Shown: piece by piece, positions 61,901 through 64,000 of the stretch
Position numbering within the stretch: the stretch's first letter is position 1
How the letters are laid out: every line of letters starts with the position of its first letter
NCBI GenBank assembly: GCA_013396635.1
Contig: WBMW01000144.1
Coordinates: 842,900-906,899 of the forward strand
Direction: 5' to 3'
Source of the DNA: Penelope pileata
Taxonomy: Eukaryota > Chordata > Aves > Galliformes > Cracidae
DNA: 64,000 nucleotides
Notes under the pieces: generated by a model
Databases searched by the model: none
What the model saw: the letters and a program-made list of their open reading frames with translations, nothing else
What the model was told of the DNA's origin: nothing
Made by a program: the position numbers and the translations under genes

Positions 61901-63241
61901 TTACCAATACATATTCTTGACTTGCATTTATTAGGGGAAATAATGTTTTTCTGTATTTTTAATTATAGCTTCATTGGTCATTCAGCCTGTACAGATAGCT
62001 GCTTCTTCATATTCTCTTAAAATCTTTTTTGCTTGTTCAGCAGAGTGATTTTCCTGCAGAAACTTTCTTCTTTTGAATCTTCAGGTCTTTTTTGGGAGAC
62101 TGACTTTTCCATCCTAAAGGGGATTTTCATGTCTGTTTCCAATATGGTGTCACATTACACAGTTCCTAATAAGAGACATTTCACACATGGAAGAGTTACT
62201 CAATTTAATAACTAAGGTTCCTATGAAAATATGTATCAGATTTTGAGCTTCAAGTGTGCCAGAGATGTAGCCCTAGCTTTATGTATGTAGATGAGCTTCC
62301 ATCTTCTCCTTTGCTAATATGTGCACTGTTTTTTTTCCCTGGACATCTCACACTGGCCCTTCTCAGAGTCAAGTACTGAATACACGGAACTTTCAACACA
62401 GAAGTCATATATTATCTAAGCAAGTAAACCTGTTCAATAAGTAGAACATGGAATTGAGCTCTGTAAAACAATTACTTTAAGCTTTGCTTGTTTTGCTTTA
62501 CTCTTTTTGGTTTAAAGTCAGCACCATTAACCATGAACAAACTCCTCCTGAACTTCTGAATCCTGCTTACCAATAGCAAAACTGAGAGACAAAATTCTTT
62601 TATTATGTGATATTTCTCTGGGGCAACACACTTTTCAGGTTTGTTTTGTCTCAAATGCAGATGAAGGGATGGTGTCAAGGTTAACTTCATTTTGTTTTTA
62701 GTTGCAAAATCACAGGTGTTTCATGTCACACGAAGAAAGAAACTTTGATACCTAGGTATTCAAACAAGCGTGTCTGTAGCTTGTGAACACCTAGTACTTG
62801 GTTACACCATGAGTATTGCGTTCCTTCATTTTATTAAAGTATGCCAAAGAGAAGTAACAAAACTGCATGTGAACTGTACTGTGGATACTGTTTTCAAGAC
62901 TAAGACTTCCTATTTGTTTTTTTTTTGTTTGTTTGTTTTACCTTTTCTTTCAAGATTGAGCTTCTCAAACACTTTCCTGAAGGTGCAAGGACAGACCATG
63001 ACCTCACCAGGGAGCTTCAGCTTTTAAGGTACTATATTCCTTGGCCAATATATATGAAATAAAAAAGATCAAGAAAAAAACATTACAATTCTTAGTTAGA
63101 TATTCTAAAGCATTGAAATGAAATATTAATAATACCTATGAAATATTTTTTAAAGTTATTATAAAATTGCTTTTTATTCTAGACTAACTAACAGTCGACT
63201 GGAGAAAGAAAAAGCTGAACTAGCTCGCCAGGTGGAAGACT
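13865..63241 (+). CDS. CEP290: CEP290, spliced coding region (C-terminal end beyond window)
   Basis: CEP290 is a very large, almost wholly coiled-coil protein at centriolar satellites and the transition zone at the cilium base. It helps form the Y-shaped links between axoneme and membrane and gates ciliary protein entry. Known partners include NPHP5, CC2D2A, PCM1, CP110 and RPGR; human mutations cause Leber congenital amaurosis, Joubert and Meckel syndromes. Here 54 coding exons (E2-E55) join in one uninterrupted frame of 2,876 codons plus one base. The start at 13865 has a strong Kozak context (A at -3, G at +4) and corresponds to the human start. Without the three extra exons (E19, E20, E47; 516 codons) the count is 2,360 residues, leaving about 110-120 of the human 2,479 to be encoded downstream. 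A Walker A-like motif spans the E49/E50 junction. All introns are GT-AG except one GC-AG (intron 16). Residue numbers given for exons count from this start and include the extra exons. Confidence 0.97.
14102..14179 (+). CDS. CEP290: CEP290 E3
   Basis: Residues 35-60, VDGKDLKNETPEQLIHLFK then ITQSLMK. 78 nt, phase 0 on both sides; acceptor tctcttcag, donor gtttgt. Same length as human exon 3. Confidence 0.95.
14980..15049 (+). CDS. CEP290: CEP290 E4
   Basis: Residues 61-83 and the first base of residue 84. The peptide MKAQEVELALEEVEKAGEEQ is identical to human over 20 residues. Donor gtaagc. An 800-nt intron precedes it with a small repeat at 14588-14641. Confidence 0.96.
15279..15325 (+). 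CDS. CEP290: CEP290 E5
   Basis: 47-nt exon completing residues 84-99 (ENLFKTKIMKLENELQ). Acceptor tttaacag, donor gtataa, phase 1 in and phase 0 out. Confidence 0.94.
15682..15825 (+). CDS. CEP290: CEP290 E6
   Basis: Residues 100-147, starting MAQRSAGGRDTRFLRDEI and ending KEKKVNEQ. 144 nt as in human, phase 0 on both sides. Confidence 0.96.
16057..16110 (+). CDS. CEP290: CEP290 E7
   Basis: Residues 148-165, LALRNEDAENENIRLRRE, 54 nt; acceptor tattctag, donor gttagt. Followed by a 711-nt intron without recognisable elements. Confidence 0.95.
16822..16842 (+). CDS. CEP290: CEP290 E8, 21-nt microexon
   Basis: Residues 166-172 (KKQIKKK), matching human NKRLKKK in the same place. Acceptor tttttaatctgaag, donor gtgaga, phase 0 on both sides, so skipping would remove seven basic residues without a frameshift. 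Confidence 0.88.
16987..17139 (+). CDS. CEP290: CEP290 E9
   Basis: Residues 173-223, NEQLRQDVVDYQKQIDSQQE through SQLSKKNFELVQYLDEIQ. 153 nt as in human. Only 144 nt after the microexon. Confidence 0.97.
17514..17696 (+). CDS. CEP290: CEP290 E10
   Basis: Residues 224-284, including NQEMRKNLEESVQEMEKMTD, continuous coiled coil; 183 nt as in human, donor CAA|gtaaga. In human this part lies in the membrane-associating N-terminal region. Confidence 0.97.
18051..18140 (+). CDS. CEP290: CEP290 E11
   Basis: Residues 285-314, VQELSDQLKAKNEEDDPLMA then AVNAKVEEWK. 90 nt. The following intron is only 75 nt. Confidence 0.96.
18216..18338 (+). CDS. CEP290: CEP290 E12
   Basis: Residues 315-355, starting KILASKDDELIECQQMLFNL and ending ILALQQ. 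123 nt as in human. Followed by a 1.8-kb intron. Confidence 0.96.
18339..20141 (+). other. CEP290: CEP290 intron 12
   Basis: 1,803 nt of AT-rich sequence with a T run at about 19440-19456. No exon, RNA gene or mobile element is recognised. Confidence 0.5.
20142..20265 (+). CDS. CEP290: CEP290 E13
   Basis: Residues 356-396 and one base of 397; GVQERDAQIKLLTEQVEQYT then KEMEQNAF. Donor gtaagc. The same 41 codons plus one base as human exon 13. Confidence 0.96.
20323..20738 (-). mobile_element. CR1 LINE 3' end
   Basis: Starts tcatagaatcatttgtgtttg and follows the minus-oriented CR1 3' UTR pattern (tctagtccaacttccctgc, then gcatctaccacctctctggg). It lies in CEP290 intron 13, about 60 bp downstream of the E13 donor. 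Confidence 0.9.
21174..21346 (+). CDS. CEP290: CEP290 E14
   Basis: Residues 397-454, opening LSSLAQQNRLGEMQEKLKLL and containing the conserved AELAEADAREKDKELVEALK. 173 nt, ends GAACAG|gtaaat. Confidence 0.96.
22185..22643 (-). pseudogene. CR1 reverse transcriptase fragment with FADD motif
   Basis: This minus-strand frame reads SGVPQGPILGLVLFNTFISD and then SKFADDTKLGG. These are RT motif 4 (GVPQGxxLGPxLF) and catalytic motif 5 (FADD, the two metal-binding aspartates), encoded near 22499-22517. Downstream it continues RDLDRLEKWAHKNLLRFKK. Motif-4 reads GPILGLVLF where the usual form is GSVLGPVLF. Frames before and after are interrupted, so it is not an intact gene. Confidence 0.85.
23189..23596 (-). 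pseudogene. CR1 ORF2 segment upstream of the RT core
   Basis: Minus-strand frame with KTKAQMELNLVRDVKNKGFL and then KAEVLNEFFASVFTAS, the linker between endonuclease and RT in CR1 ORF2. It parallels the segment at 1416-1926. It is separated from the RT motif frame by stops and a frame change. Confidence 0.8.
24065..24227 (+). CDS. CEP290: CEP290 E15
   Basis: Residues 455-508 and one base of 509: GVYGLEEAVAEIKDLEKQIK, then NDFLDENEELRERL. Acceptor tttttacag; donor gtatgc. Confidence 0.96.
24826..24926 (+). CDS. CEP290: CEP290 E16 (GC donor)
   Basis: Completes residue 509 and runs to 542: GLEPKAMIDLNEFRNSKTLK then QQQYRAENQILLKE. The reading frame requires the exon to end AAAGAG|gcaagt, a GC 5' splice site with otherwise perfect consensus. 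The intron is 89 nt. Confidence 0.94.
25016..25103 (+). CDS. CEP290: CEP290 E17
   Basis: Residues 543-571 and one base of 572: IERLEEERIELKKQVRKLAQ then EKGRTVATR. Acceptor atatgcag, donor gtagga. Confidence 0.95.
25303..25366 (+). mobile_element. CR1 3' terminal fragment
   Basis: About 60 bp, ttggactcaatgatctccag followed by aggtcccttccaacccctac and aattctgtgaa, is the last part of a plus-oriented CR1 with its terminal octamer-like repeat. In intron 17. Confidence 0.8.
25629..25741 (+). CDS. CEP290: CEP290 E18
   Basis: Residues 572-609, ALDAGDMQITESFTEEKQIN then GRKFDFLNAHSMADVKAK. It aligns with the poorly conserved human segment ending SEAQSK. Phase 0 exit, donor gtaagt. Confidence 0.92.
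25930..26730 (+). CDS. CEP290: CEP290 E19, extra 267-codon exon absent from human canonical
   Basis: 801 nt, fully open, phase 0 on both sides, acceptor gtgagtacag, donor gtgagg; residues 610-876. Human joins E18 directly to E21, so this exon is extra. The N-terminal and middle parts (ASDSCNKGMRNTLADREASV onwards) are polar, Ser/Asn/Lys-rich and look non-helical, with a Cys-containing patch (FCSGPSLCQISPVACASVLG). The last part (ESELENEQSECSGQ, then VENLIQQLRRELTFLRSQ) returns to heptad-like coiled coil. Open length, conserved phase and good splice sites support real coding; its function is unknown. It may be an ancestral exon lost in mammals, a bird gain, or alternatively spliced. Confidence 0.85.
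26731..28227 (+). other. CEP290: CEP290 intron 19
   Basis: 1,497 nt between the two extra exons. No mobile element, exon or RNA gene is recognised. Confidence 0.5.
28228..28320 (+). CDS. CEP290: CEP290 E20, extra 31-codon exon
   Basis: 93 nt, phase 0 on both sides, acceptor gcttttttag, donor gtagta; residues 877-907, NEQILRDLLTKNMLNSHTEL then QLEKCRSQAVQ. It is coiled-coil-like and has no human counterpart. Its start (AACGAG) resembles the start of E21 (AATGAG), both encoding NE and joining after an exon ending in phase 0. Confidence 0.8.
28643..28727 (+). CDS. CEP290: CEP290 E21 (human exon 19)
   Basis: Residues 908-935 and one base of 936: NEYLANELSVRERDLEKNRT then IIAKFQSK. Acceptor ttttctttag, donor gtaagt. 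Homology to human resumes here (NEFLSREL in human). Confidence 0.95.
28728..30020 (+). other. CEP290: CEP290 intron 21
   Basis: 1,293 nt; a short tctg/tcca repeat lies near 29521-29550. Nothing else is recognised. Confidence 0.5.
30021..30163 (+). CDS. CEP290: CEP290 E22
   Basis: Residues 936-983: LKELSEENKQLEQGMKEILQ, then KEMQKDPNVTGGETALIIPS. Near-identical to human. Followed by an intron with TATG-rich low-complexity sequence near 30310-30400. Confidence 0.97.
30799..30963 (+). CDS. CEP290: CEP290 E23
   Basis: Residues 984-1038, with AIESKNTEGIFDASVHLKAQ followed by VDQLTGRNEELRQEL. 165 nt, phase 0. Confidence 0.97.
31941..32090 (+). CDS. CEP290: CEP290 E24
   Basis: Residues 1039-1088: IAQLKNEICILRQSEGTNIV, then VNLPDGMIPSSVNMINSLNE. 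150 nt, acceptor tttccttag, donor gtaact. In human the neighbouring region takes part in CC2D2A binding. Confidence 0.96.
32863..32978 (+). CDS. CEP290: CEP290 E25
   Basis: Residues 1089-1126 and two bases of 1127, with DYKRKFAVIRHQQGLLYKEY. Donor gtattg. Confidence 0.95.
34242..34344 (+). CDS. CEP290: CEP290 E26
   Basis: Residues 1127-1161: REKESWQKESEEMKEEKKKL then EEQKEQDATKLKEYS, very Lys/Glu-rich. Donor TCT|gtaagt. Flanking introns (1,263 and 1,135 nt) carry no element except palindromes at 35312-35347. Confidence 0.94.
35480..35710 (+). CDS. CEP290: CEP290 E27
   Basis: Residues 1162-1238: NLLSALELDPDETKKWLAEN, then RKITVLRVNERSLTRQ. 231 nt, phase 0. Confidence 0.96.
36268..36441 (+). 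CDS. CEP290: CEP290 E28 (human exon 26)
   Basis: Residues 1239-1296: EMASFKIAALQKVLDGSVPL then SELELANKQYNALTAKYRDM. Its downstream intron is the counterpart of human intron 26, the site of the common deep-intronic LCA variant. Confidence 0.97.
36442..37765 (+). other. CEP290: CEP290 intron 28 (counterpart of human intron 26)
   Basis: 1,324 nt, AT-rich, with a T-rich stretch near 36720-36776. No exon or mobile element is recognised. Confidence 0.5.
37766..37877 (+). CDS. CEP290: CEP290 E29
   Basis: Residues 1297-1333 and one base of 1334: HENVSLKAQINLLNKELEIT then KEKLHTIEQAWEQ. Donor gtaagt. Confidence 0.96.
38719..38924 (+). CDS. CEP290: CEP290 E30
   Basis: Residues 1334-1402, including LSISKKIAMLEMKELNERQR and ERNFELETKFAE. 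206 nt. Followed by a 1,353-nt intron without recognised elements. Confidence 0.97.
40278..40429 (+). CDS. CEP290: CEP290 E31
   Basis: Residues 1403-1452 and two bases of 1453: LTKINLEAQKVEQELRDELS then KAVSDADRRQIMDLEK. The donor is CAAA|gtaagt, splitting the Lys codon. An internal gtaagt within the exon (about 40343) is a potential cryptic donor. Confidence 0.96.
41068..41179 (+). CDS. CEP290: CEP290 E32
   Basis: Residues 1453-1490, KLRELSDVAKMQVDALEARQ then EVESLRMQVLDYQ. Acceptor tctctgtaag, donor gtatgg. Confidence 0.95.
41941..42396 (+). CDS. CEP290: CEP290 E33 (large exon, human exon 31)
   Basis: 456 nt, residues 1491-1642. It includes KLDDREQALYFARLEGRNRT, LRQTVQSLRRQFSGALPLAQ and QEKFSKTMIQLQNDKLKILE. 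The FSGALPLAQQEKFSKTM block is identical to human and is the longest uninterrupted conserved stretch in the gene. The following intron (1,074 nt) has aaatt-type AT repeats near 42656-42715. Confidence 0.98.
43471..43635 (+). CDS. CEP290: CEP290 E34
   Basis: Residues 1643-1697, VIEWHMKMEELRLQELKLNR, then TISNLEEEIVQQNK. 165 nt, phase 0. Confidence 0.97.
43874..43981 (+). CDS. CEP290: CEP290 E35
   Basis: Residues 1698-1733: FHEERQIAWDQREVELQRQL then DIYDHQQNEI. Separated from E36 by an 81-nt intron. Confidence 0.97.
44063..44197 (+). CDS. CEP290: CEP290 E36
   Basis: Residues 1734-1778, FEEATGSVPDPTLPLPQQLE then IIVETRATCKSLEE. The Pro-rich PDPTLPLP break in the coiled coil is shared with human. 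Confidence 0.97.
44746..45012 (+). CDS. CEP290: CEP290 E37 (human exon 35)
   Basis: 267 nt, residues 1779-1867. Contains NVLSRDKVINELRLRLPAAS and IAHQTIANMQARLNQKEEVL. From here to E41 corresponds roughly to the segment deleted in the mouse rd16 retinal-degeneration allele and to the reported microtubule-binding region. Confidence 0.97.
45013..46131 (+). other. CEP290: CEP290 intron 37
   Basis: 1,119 nt, with an imperfect direct repeat at about 45425-45533 and a T run at about 45927-45947. No mobile element is recognised. Confidence 0.5.
46132..46239 (+). CDS. CEP290: CEP290 E38
   Basis: Residues 1868-1903: EQEEIAKKHEEDIRTLHQKL then NSLNKLKQTAV. 108 nt, donor gtgagt. Confidence 0.95.
46814..47013 (+). 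CDS. CEP290: CEP290 E39
   Basis: Residues 1904-1969 and two bases of 1970; NKHYLRLAEMEQTVVEQDNS is the conserved core. Ends CCCA|gtaagt. Confidence 0.96.
47572..47773 (+). mobile_element. CR1 3' end
   Basis: About 200 bp reading agctgcccagagaagctgtg, then aggtcccttccaaccaaagc and the terminal attctatgattcaatga repeat: a plus-oriented CR1 3' UTR, in intron 39. Confidence 0.92.
47877..48090 (+). CDS. CEP290: CEP290 E40
   Basis: Residues 1970-2041, including NRAPTTTLKNLVEQLKSQLA and KEKQQK. Acceptor tatattag; the donor is a weaker AAA|gtcagt. Confidence 0.95.
48287..48424 (+). CDS. CEP290: CEP290 E41
   Basis: Residues 2042-2087: ALSKALLELRAEMTANAEQQ then NVQEIVDRETKGLM. 138 nt as in human; the next intron is 92 nt. 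Confidence 0.96.
48517..48738 (+). CDS. CEP290: CEP290 E42
   Basis: Residues 2088-2161: TQIEELNNEISKLTDNLKIS, then DERDELNQELQRKQKAFTKI. 222 nt, charged coiled coil. Confidence 0.95.
49332..49439 (+). CDS. CEP290: CEP290 E43
   Basis: Residues 2162-2197, NKADEQNLIDILQKKVKKLE then NELEKKCEETEKKEDK. A run of eight A lies within it. Followed by a 1,338-nt intron with a taccaaa-type inverted repeat near 50048-50110. Confidence 0.93.
50778..50923 (+). CDS. CEP290: CEP290 E44
   Basis: Residues 2198-2245 and two bases of 2246; EEIIRWEESKKWHVRMEGMR then NKLKEKEKETDTLAKQ. Donor CCAA|gtgagt. Confidence 0.96.
51798..51953 (+). CDS. CEP290: CEP290 E45
   Basis: Residues 2246-2297 and two bases of 2298; KLKTTGVTVDRVVGVRAAET then EKELEELRKQNLDLENEV. 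Confidence 0.96.
52563..52686 (+). CDS. CEP290: CEP290 E46 (human exon 44)
   Basis: Residues 2298-2339; AMPRDSVIEELHLKNQYLQE then KLHALQRQCSKETYSRPS. Phase 0 exit, donor TCG|gtaagt. Confidence 0.96.
53191..53844 (+). CDS. CEP290: CEP290 E47, extra 218-codon acidic exon absent from human canonical
   Basis: 654 nt, fully open, phase 0 on both sides; residues 2340-2557. It begins STNYQTELTKSIPVSISKEK and ends TTPALCEMPK. Acceptor: a long pyrimidine tract ending gaatcag. The donor, AAG|gtttga, is weak. Human joins PS (E46) directly to ISG (E48), so the block is an insertion. The middle and C-terminal parts are extremely Glu/Asp/Asn/Lys-rich (KDTGISGEELKNNNKAEDGE, NGKINEEFEEEEGKQEIRKQ) with little heptad pattern, so probably a disordered acidic loop between coiled coils. 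Function unknown; alternative splicing is plausible given the weak donor. Confidence 0.8.
53845..54983 (+). other. CEP290: CEP290 intron 47
   Basis: 1,139 nt of AT-rich sequence with a short CR1 fragment at 54661-54770. Nothing else is recognised. Confidence 0.5.
54661..54770 (-). mobile_element. CR1 3' terminal fragment
   Basis: aatcatagaatcattaaggt followed by tggaaaagacctctaagatc and atctagtccaac is the complement of a CR1 3' end. About 110 bp, minus-oriented. Confidence 0.9.
54984..55118 (+). CDS. CEP290: CEP290 E48 (human exon 45)
   Basis: Residues 2558-2602: TSGVGSDDQYRREQEVLKEN then LRLSSENVELRFQLAQANRD. Human homology resumes here. Acceptor ttttgtgaag. Confidence 0.96.
55370..55456 (+). 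CDS. CEP290: CEP290 E49
   Basis: Residues 2603-2631: DQVGDLKEMCELLKKEKADV then ERKLACVRG. The last codon (GGA, Gly) is the first residue of a Walker A-like motif completed by E50. Confidence 0.96.
55457..57133 (+). other. CEP290: CEP290 intron 49
   Basis: 1,677 nt. Contains an A/C-rich simple repeat near 56805-56843 and, at its 3' end, an open frame (56918-57130) that could be an unrecognised cassette exon. No mobile element. Confidence 0.5.
57134..57298 (+). CDS. CEP290: CEP290 E50 (Walker A-like motif)
   Basis: Residues 2632-2686: AGRSGKTVPELEKTIGLMKK then VQKENEDLKKAS. With the preceding Gly it gives GAGRSGKT, fitting GxxxxGK[ST]. The motif is annotated as a P-loop in human CEP290; nucleotide binding is unproven and the coiled-coil context makes it doubtful. 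Confidence 0.97.
57581..57703 (+). CDS. CEP290: CEP290 E51
   Basis: Residues 2687-2727: DQLSMHYESKTKGMEKLITE then NERLRKELKK. 123 nt as in human. Confidence 0.97.
58028..58200 (+). CDS. CEP290: CEP290 E52
   Basis: Residues 2728-2784 and two bases of 2785: KLRIAKNTLEILNEKLTVQL, then AESTGPQLDEADRRSWKSVA. Donor gtatga. Confidence 0.96.
60119..60637 (+). mobile_element. Internally deleted mariner-like DNA transposon
   Basis: The left end reads aggcggctccaaaagtaatg and the complement of the right end reads ttgctctgaaagtaatgctt. These imperfect terminal inverted repeats are each flanked by TA (60117-60118, 60638-60639), the mariner target site. At about 520 bp it is shorter than a full mariner (about 1.2-1.3 kb). 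A plus-strand frame starting near 60251 (MAEGQSDQMVYEMKVC) is soon broken by stops and frame changes, so it cannot make transposase. It resembles a repeat common in chicken and related birds. Confidence 0.8.
61559..61582. repeat. TAAA microsatellite near the E53 acceptor
   Basis: About six taaa/aaat units end roughly 11 nt before the E53 acceptor, leaving only tcctattaccag as the pyrimidine tract. Confidence 0.85.
61594..61735 (+). CDS. CEP290: CEP290 E53
   Basis: Residues 2785-2832: RMHETKMKELEMDIAKKTQS then ITDLKRLLQEAKEREHN. 142 nt, donor CAA|gtgagt. Confidence 0.95.
61736..62954 (+). other. CEP290: CEP290 intron 53
   Basis: 1,219 nt of AT-rich sequence, with a GTTT-rich pyrimidine tract just before E54. 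No mobile element or exon is recognised. Confidence 0.5.
62955..63028 (+). CDS. CEP290: CEP290 E54
   Basis: Residues 2833-2856 and two bases of 2857: IELLKHFPEGARTDHDLTRE then LQLL. Human has IKILKHVPEGAE. Acceptor tttctttcaag. Confidence 0.94.
63183..63241 (+). CDS. CEP290: CEP290 E55 (last exon in window, human exon 52)
   Basis: Residues 2857-2876 and one base: RLTNSRLEKEKAELARQVED. Donor gtaagc. The remaining two human-equivalent exons with the stop codon lie to the right. Confidence 0.93.
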
Positions 63242-64000
63242 GTAAGCACCACATACACACATATGCAAGTCCTGCAGCTGGTAATCGTTTTCAATATCTA
63301 AAATAAAGATCTTGCGTATTTTGGACCTAAAACTGTTTTTACTTAATGTGTGTACAAGATGGTAATATAATCCCAATACTTCTATGCTTTTATTAATGCT
63401 GATGTACCATATACTGGAGCAAATTAAGGTCCCTGATCTTTAGGTATTTACATAAGTTTTTTTTATAAGGAAGCATTAGAAAAAATCTCTACAATTAATT
63501 ATTTTGAAGAAGAGCCTGGAATCTTGGCAAGATTTCCCTTTCCAAGTAGATGGGTTTTTCATGCTACTACCATTTGCTTTATAAACCTCAGAAGACTGCT
63601 TGTAAGATTTCAGTCATTCACTGAAACCCTCCTGCTTACTCCTCCTGCCTTGTGTTCCTGGCTGCAAGAGATTAAGCATCTATTTTAGGATATCAGTTCT
63701 GCGAATGATTTGAGACTTAACAGCCATCAGAAAAAGCCACAGGAAAAGCAACGGAGGCCACTGCGTGAGAGCGTTATAGTAGAGCAGCACATTGCTGCAA
63801 GACTGGGGGAAAAAAAAAAAACACTCTTGAATCATGAATAAGATCCTTAAACTGCTTTTTCCAAATTTCCTACATTCAGTTCTGAGAAACTGTATATATA
63901 GTATTTCCCAGAAGTGTGCTAATGGACTGGCCATTAGAGTATAGCATTCAATCAAATTATACACCATTGCCTGATTTGTGCAAGAACTAAAGAAAAGCCC
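63242..64000 (+). other. CEP290: CEP290 intron 55 (partial)
   Basis: At least 759 nt of intron to the window edge. No open frame matches the expected CEP290 C-terminus, and no element is recognised. Confidence 0.6.

Overview
The window is vertebrate nuclear DNA, almost certainly from a bird and probably a galliform. Genes are split into many short exons. The repeats are CR1 LINE copies, an avian-type solo LTR and a short internally deleted mariner-like element, all typical of bird genomes. No prokaryotic-style operon, CRISPR array, rRNA or tRNA gene was recognised.

Two divergent genes share one CpG-rich promoter at about 10.26-11.40 kb. To the left, on the minus strand, is the 5' end of TMTC3 (an ER O-mannosyltransferase of the TMTC family). 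Only its first coding exon (1-194, running off the window edge) and its long first intron are present. That intron carries a CR1 copy with decayed reverse transcriptase (1.15-2.54 kb), a solo LTR (5.37-5.90 kb) and another CR1 3' end (8.91-9.65 kb). To the right, on the plus strand, is CEP290, a coiled-coil protein of the ciliary transition zone and centriolar satellites. It fills about 11.1-63.2 kb.

I traced 54 consecutive coding exons of CEP290 (exons 2-55 in the numbering used here) by splice sites, unbroken reading phase and similarity to remembered human CEP290. Together they encode 2,876 residues plus one base of the next codon. Human exons 2-52 are all represented. The last roughly 110 residues (human exons 53-54) lie beyond the window. 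Relative to the human canonical protein, three phase-0 exons are extra: E19 (267 codons) and E20 (31 codons) between human exons 18 and 19, and E47 (218 codons, acidic and probably disordered) between human exons 44 and 45. These are the most interesting coding features.

Other notable points are a GC-AG intron after E16, a 21-nt microexon (E8), introns as short as 75 and 81 nt, a possible in-frame upstream start in CEP290 exon 1, a uORF overlapping the TMTC3 start, paired ZNF143-like motifs in the shared promoter, and a Walker A-like motif split by an intron. Introns of CEP290 hold five CR1 fragments, one about 2.0 kb with a recognisable FADD reverse-transcriptase motif, and the 519-bp mariner-like element. 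The rest of the intronic sequence is AT-rich, with simple repeats and some small palindromes. Human sequences were compared from memory, so residue-level homology should be confirmed by alignment.
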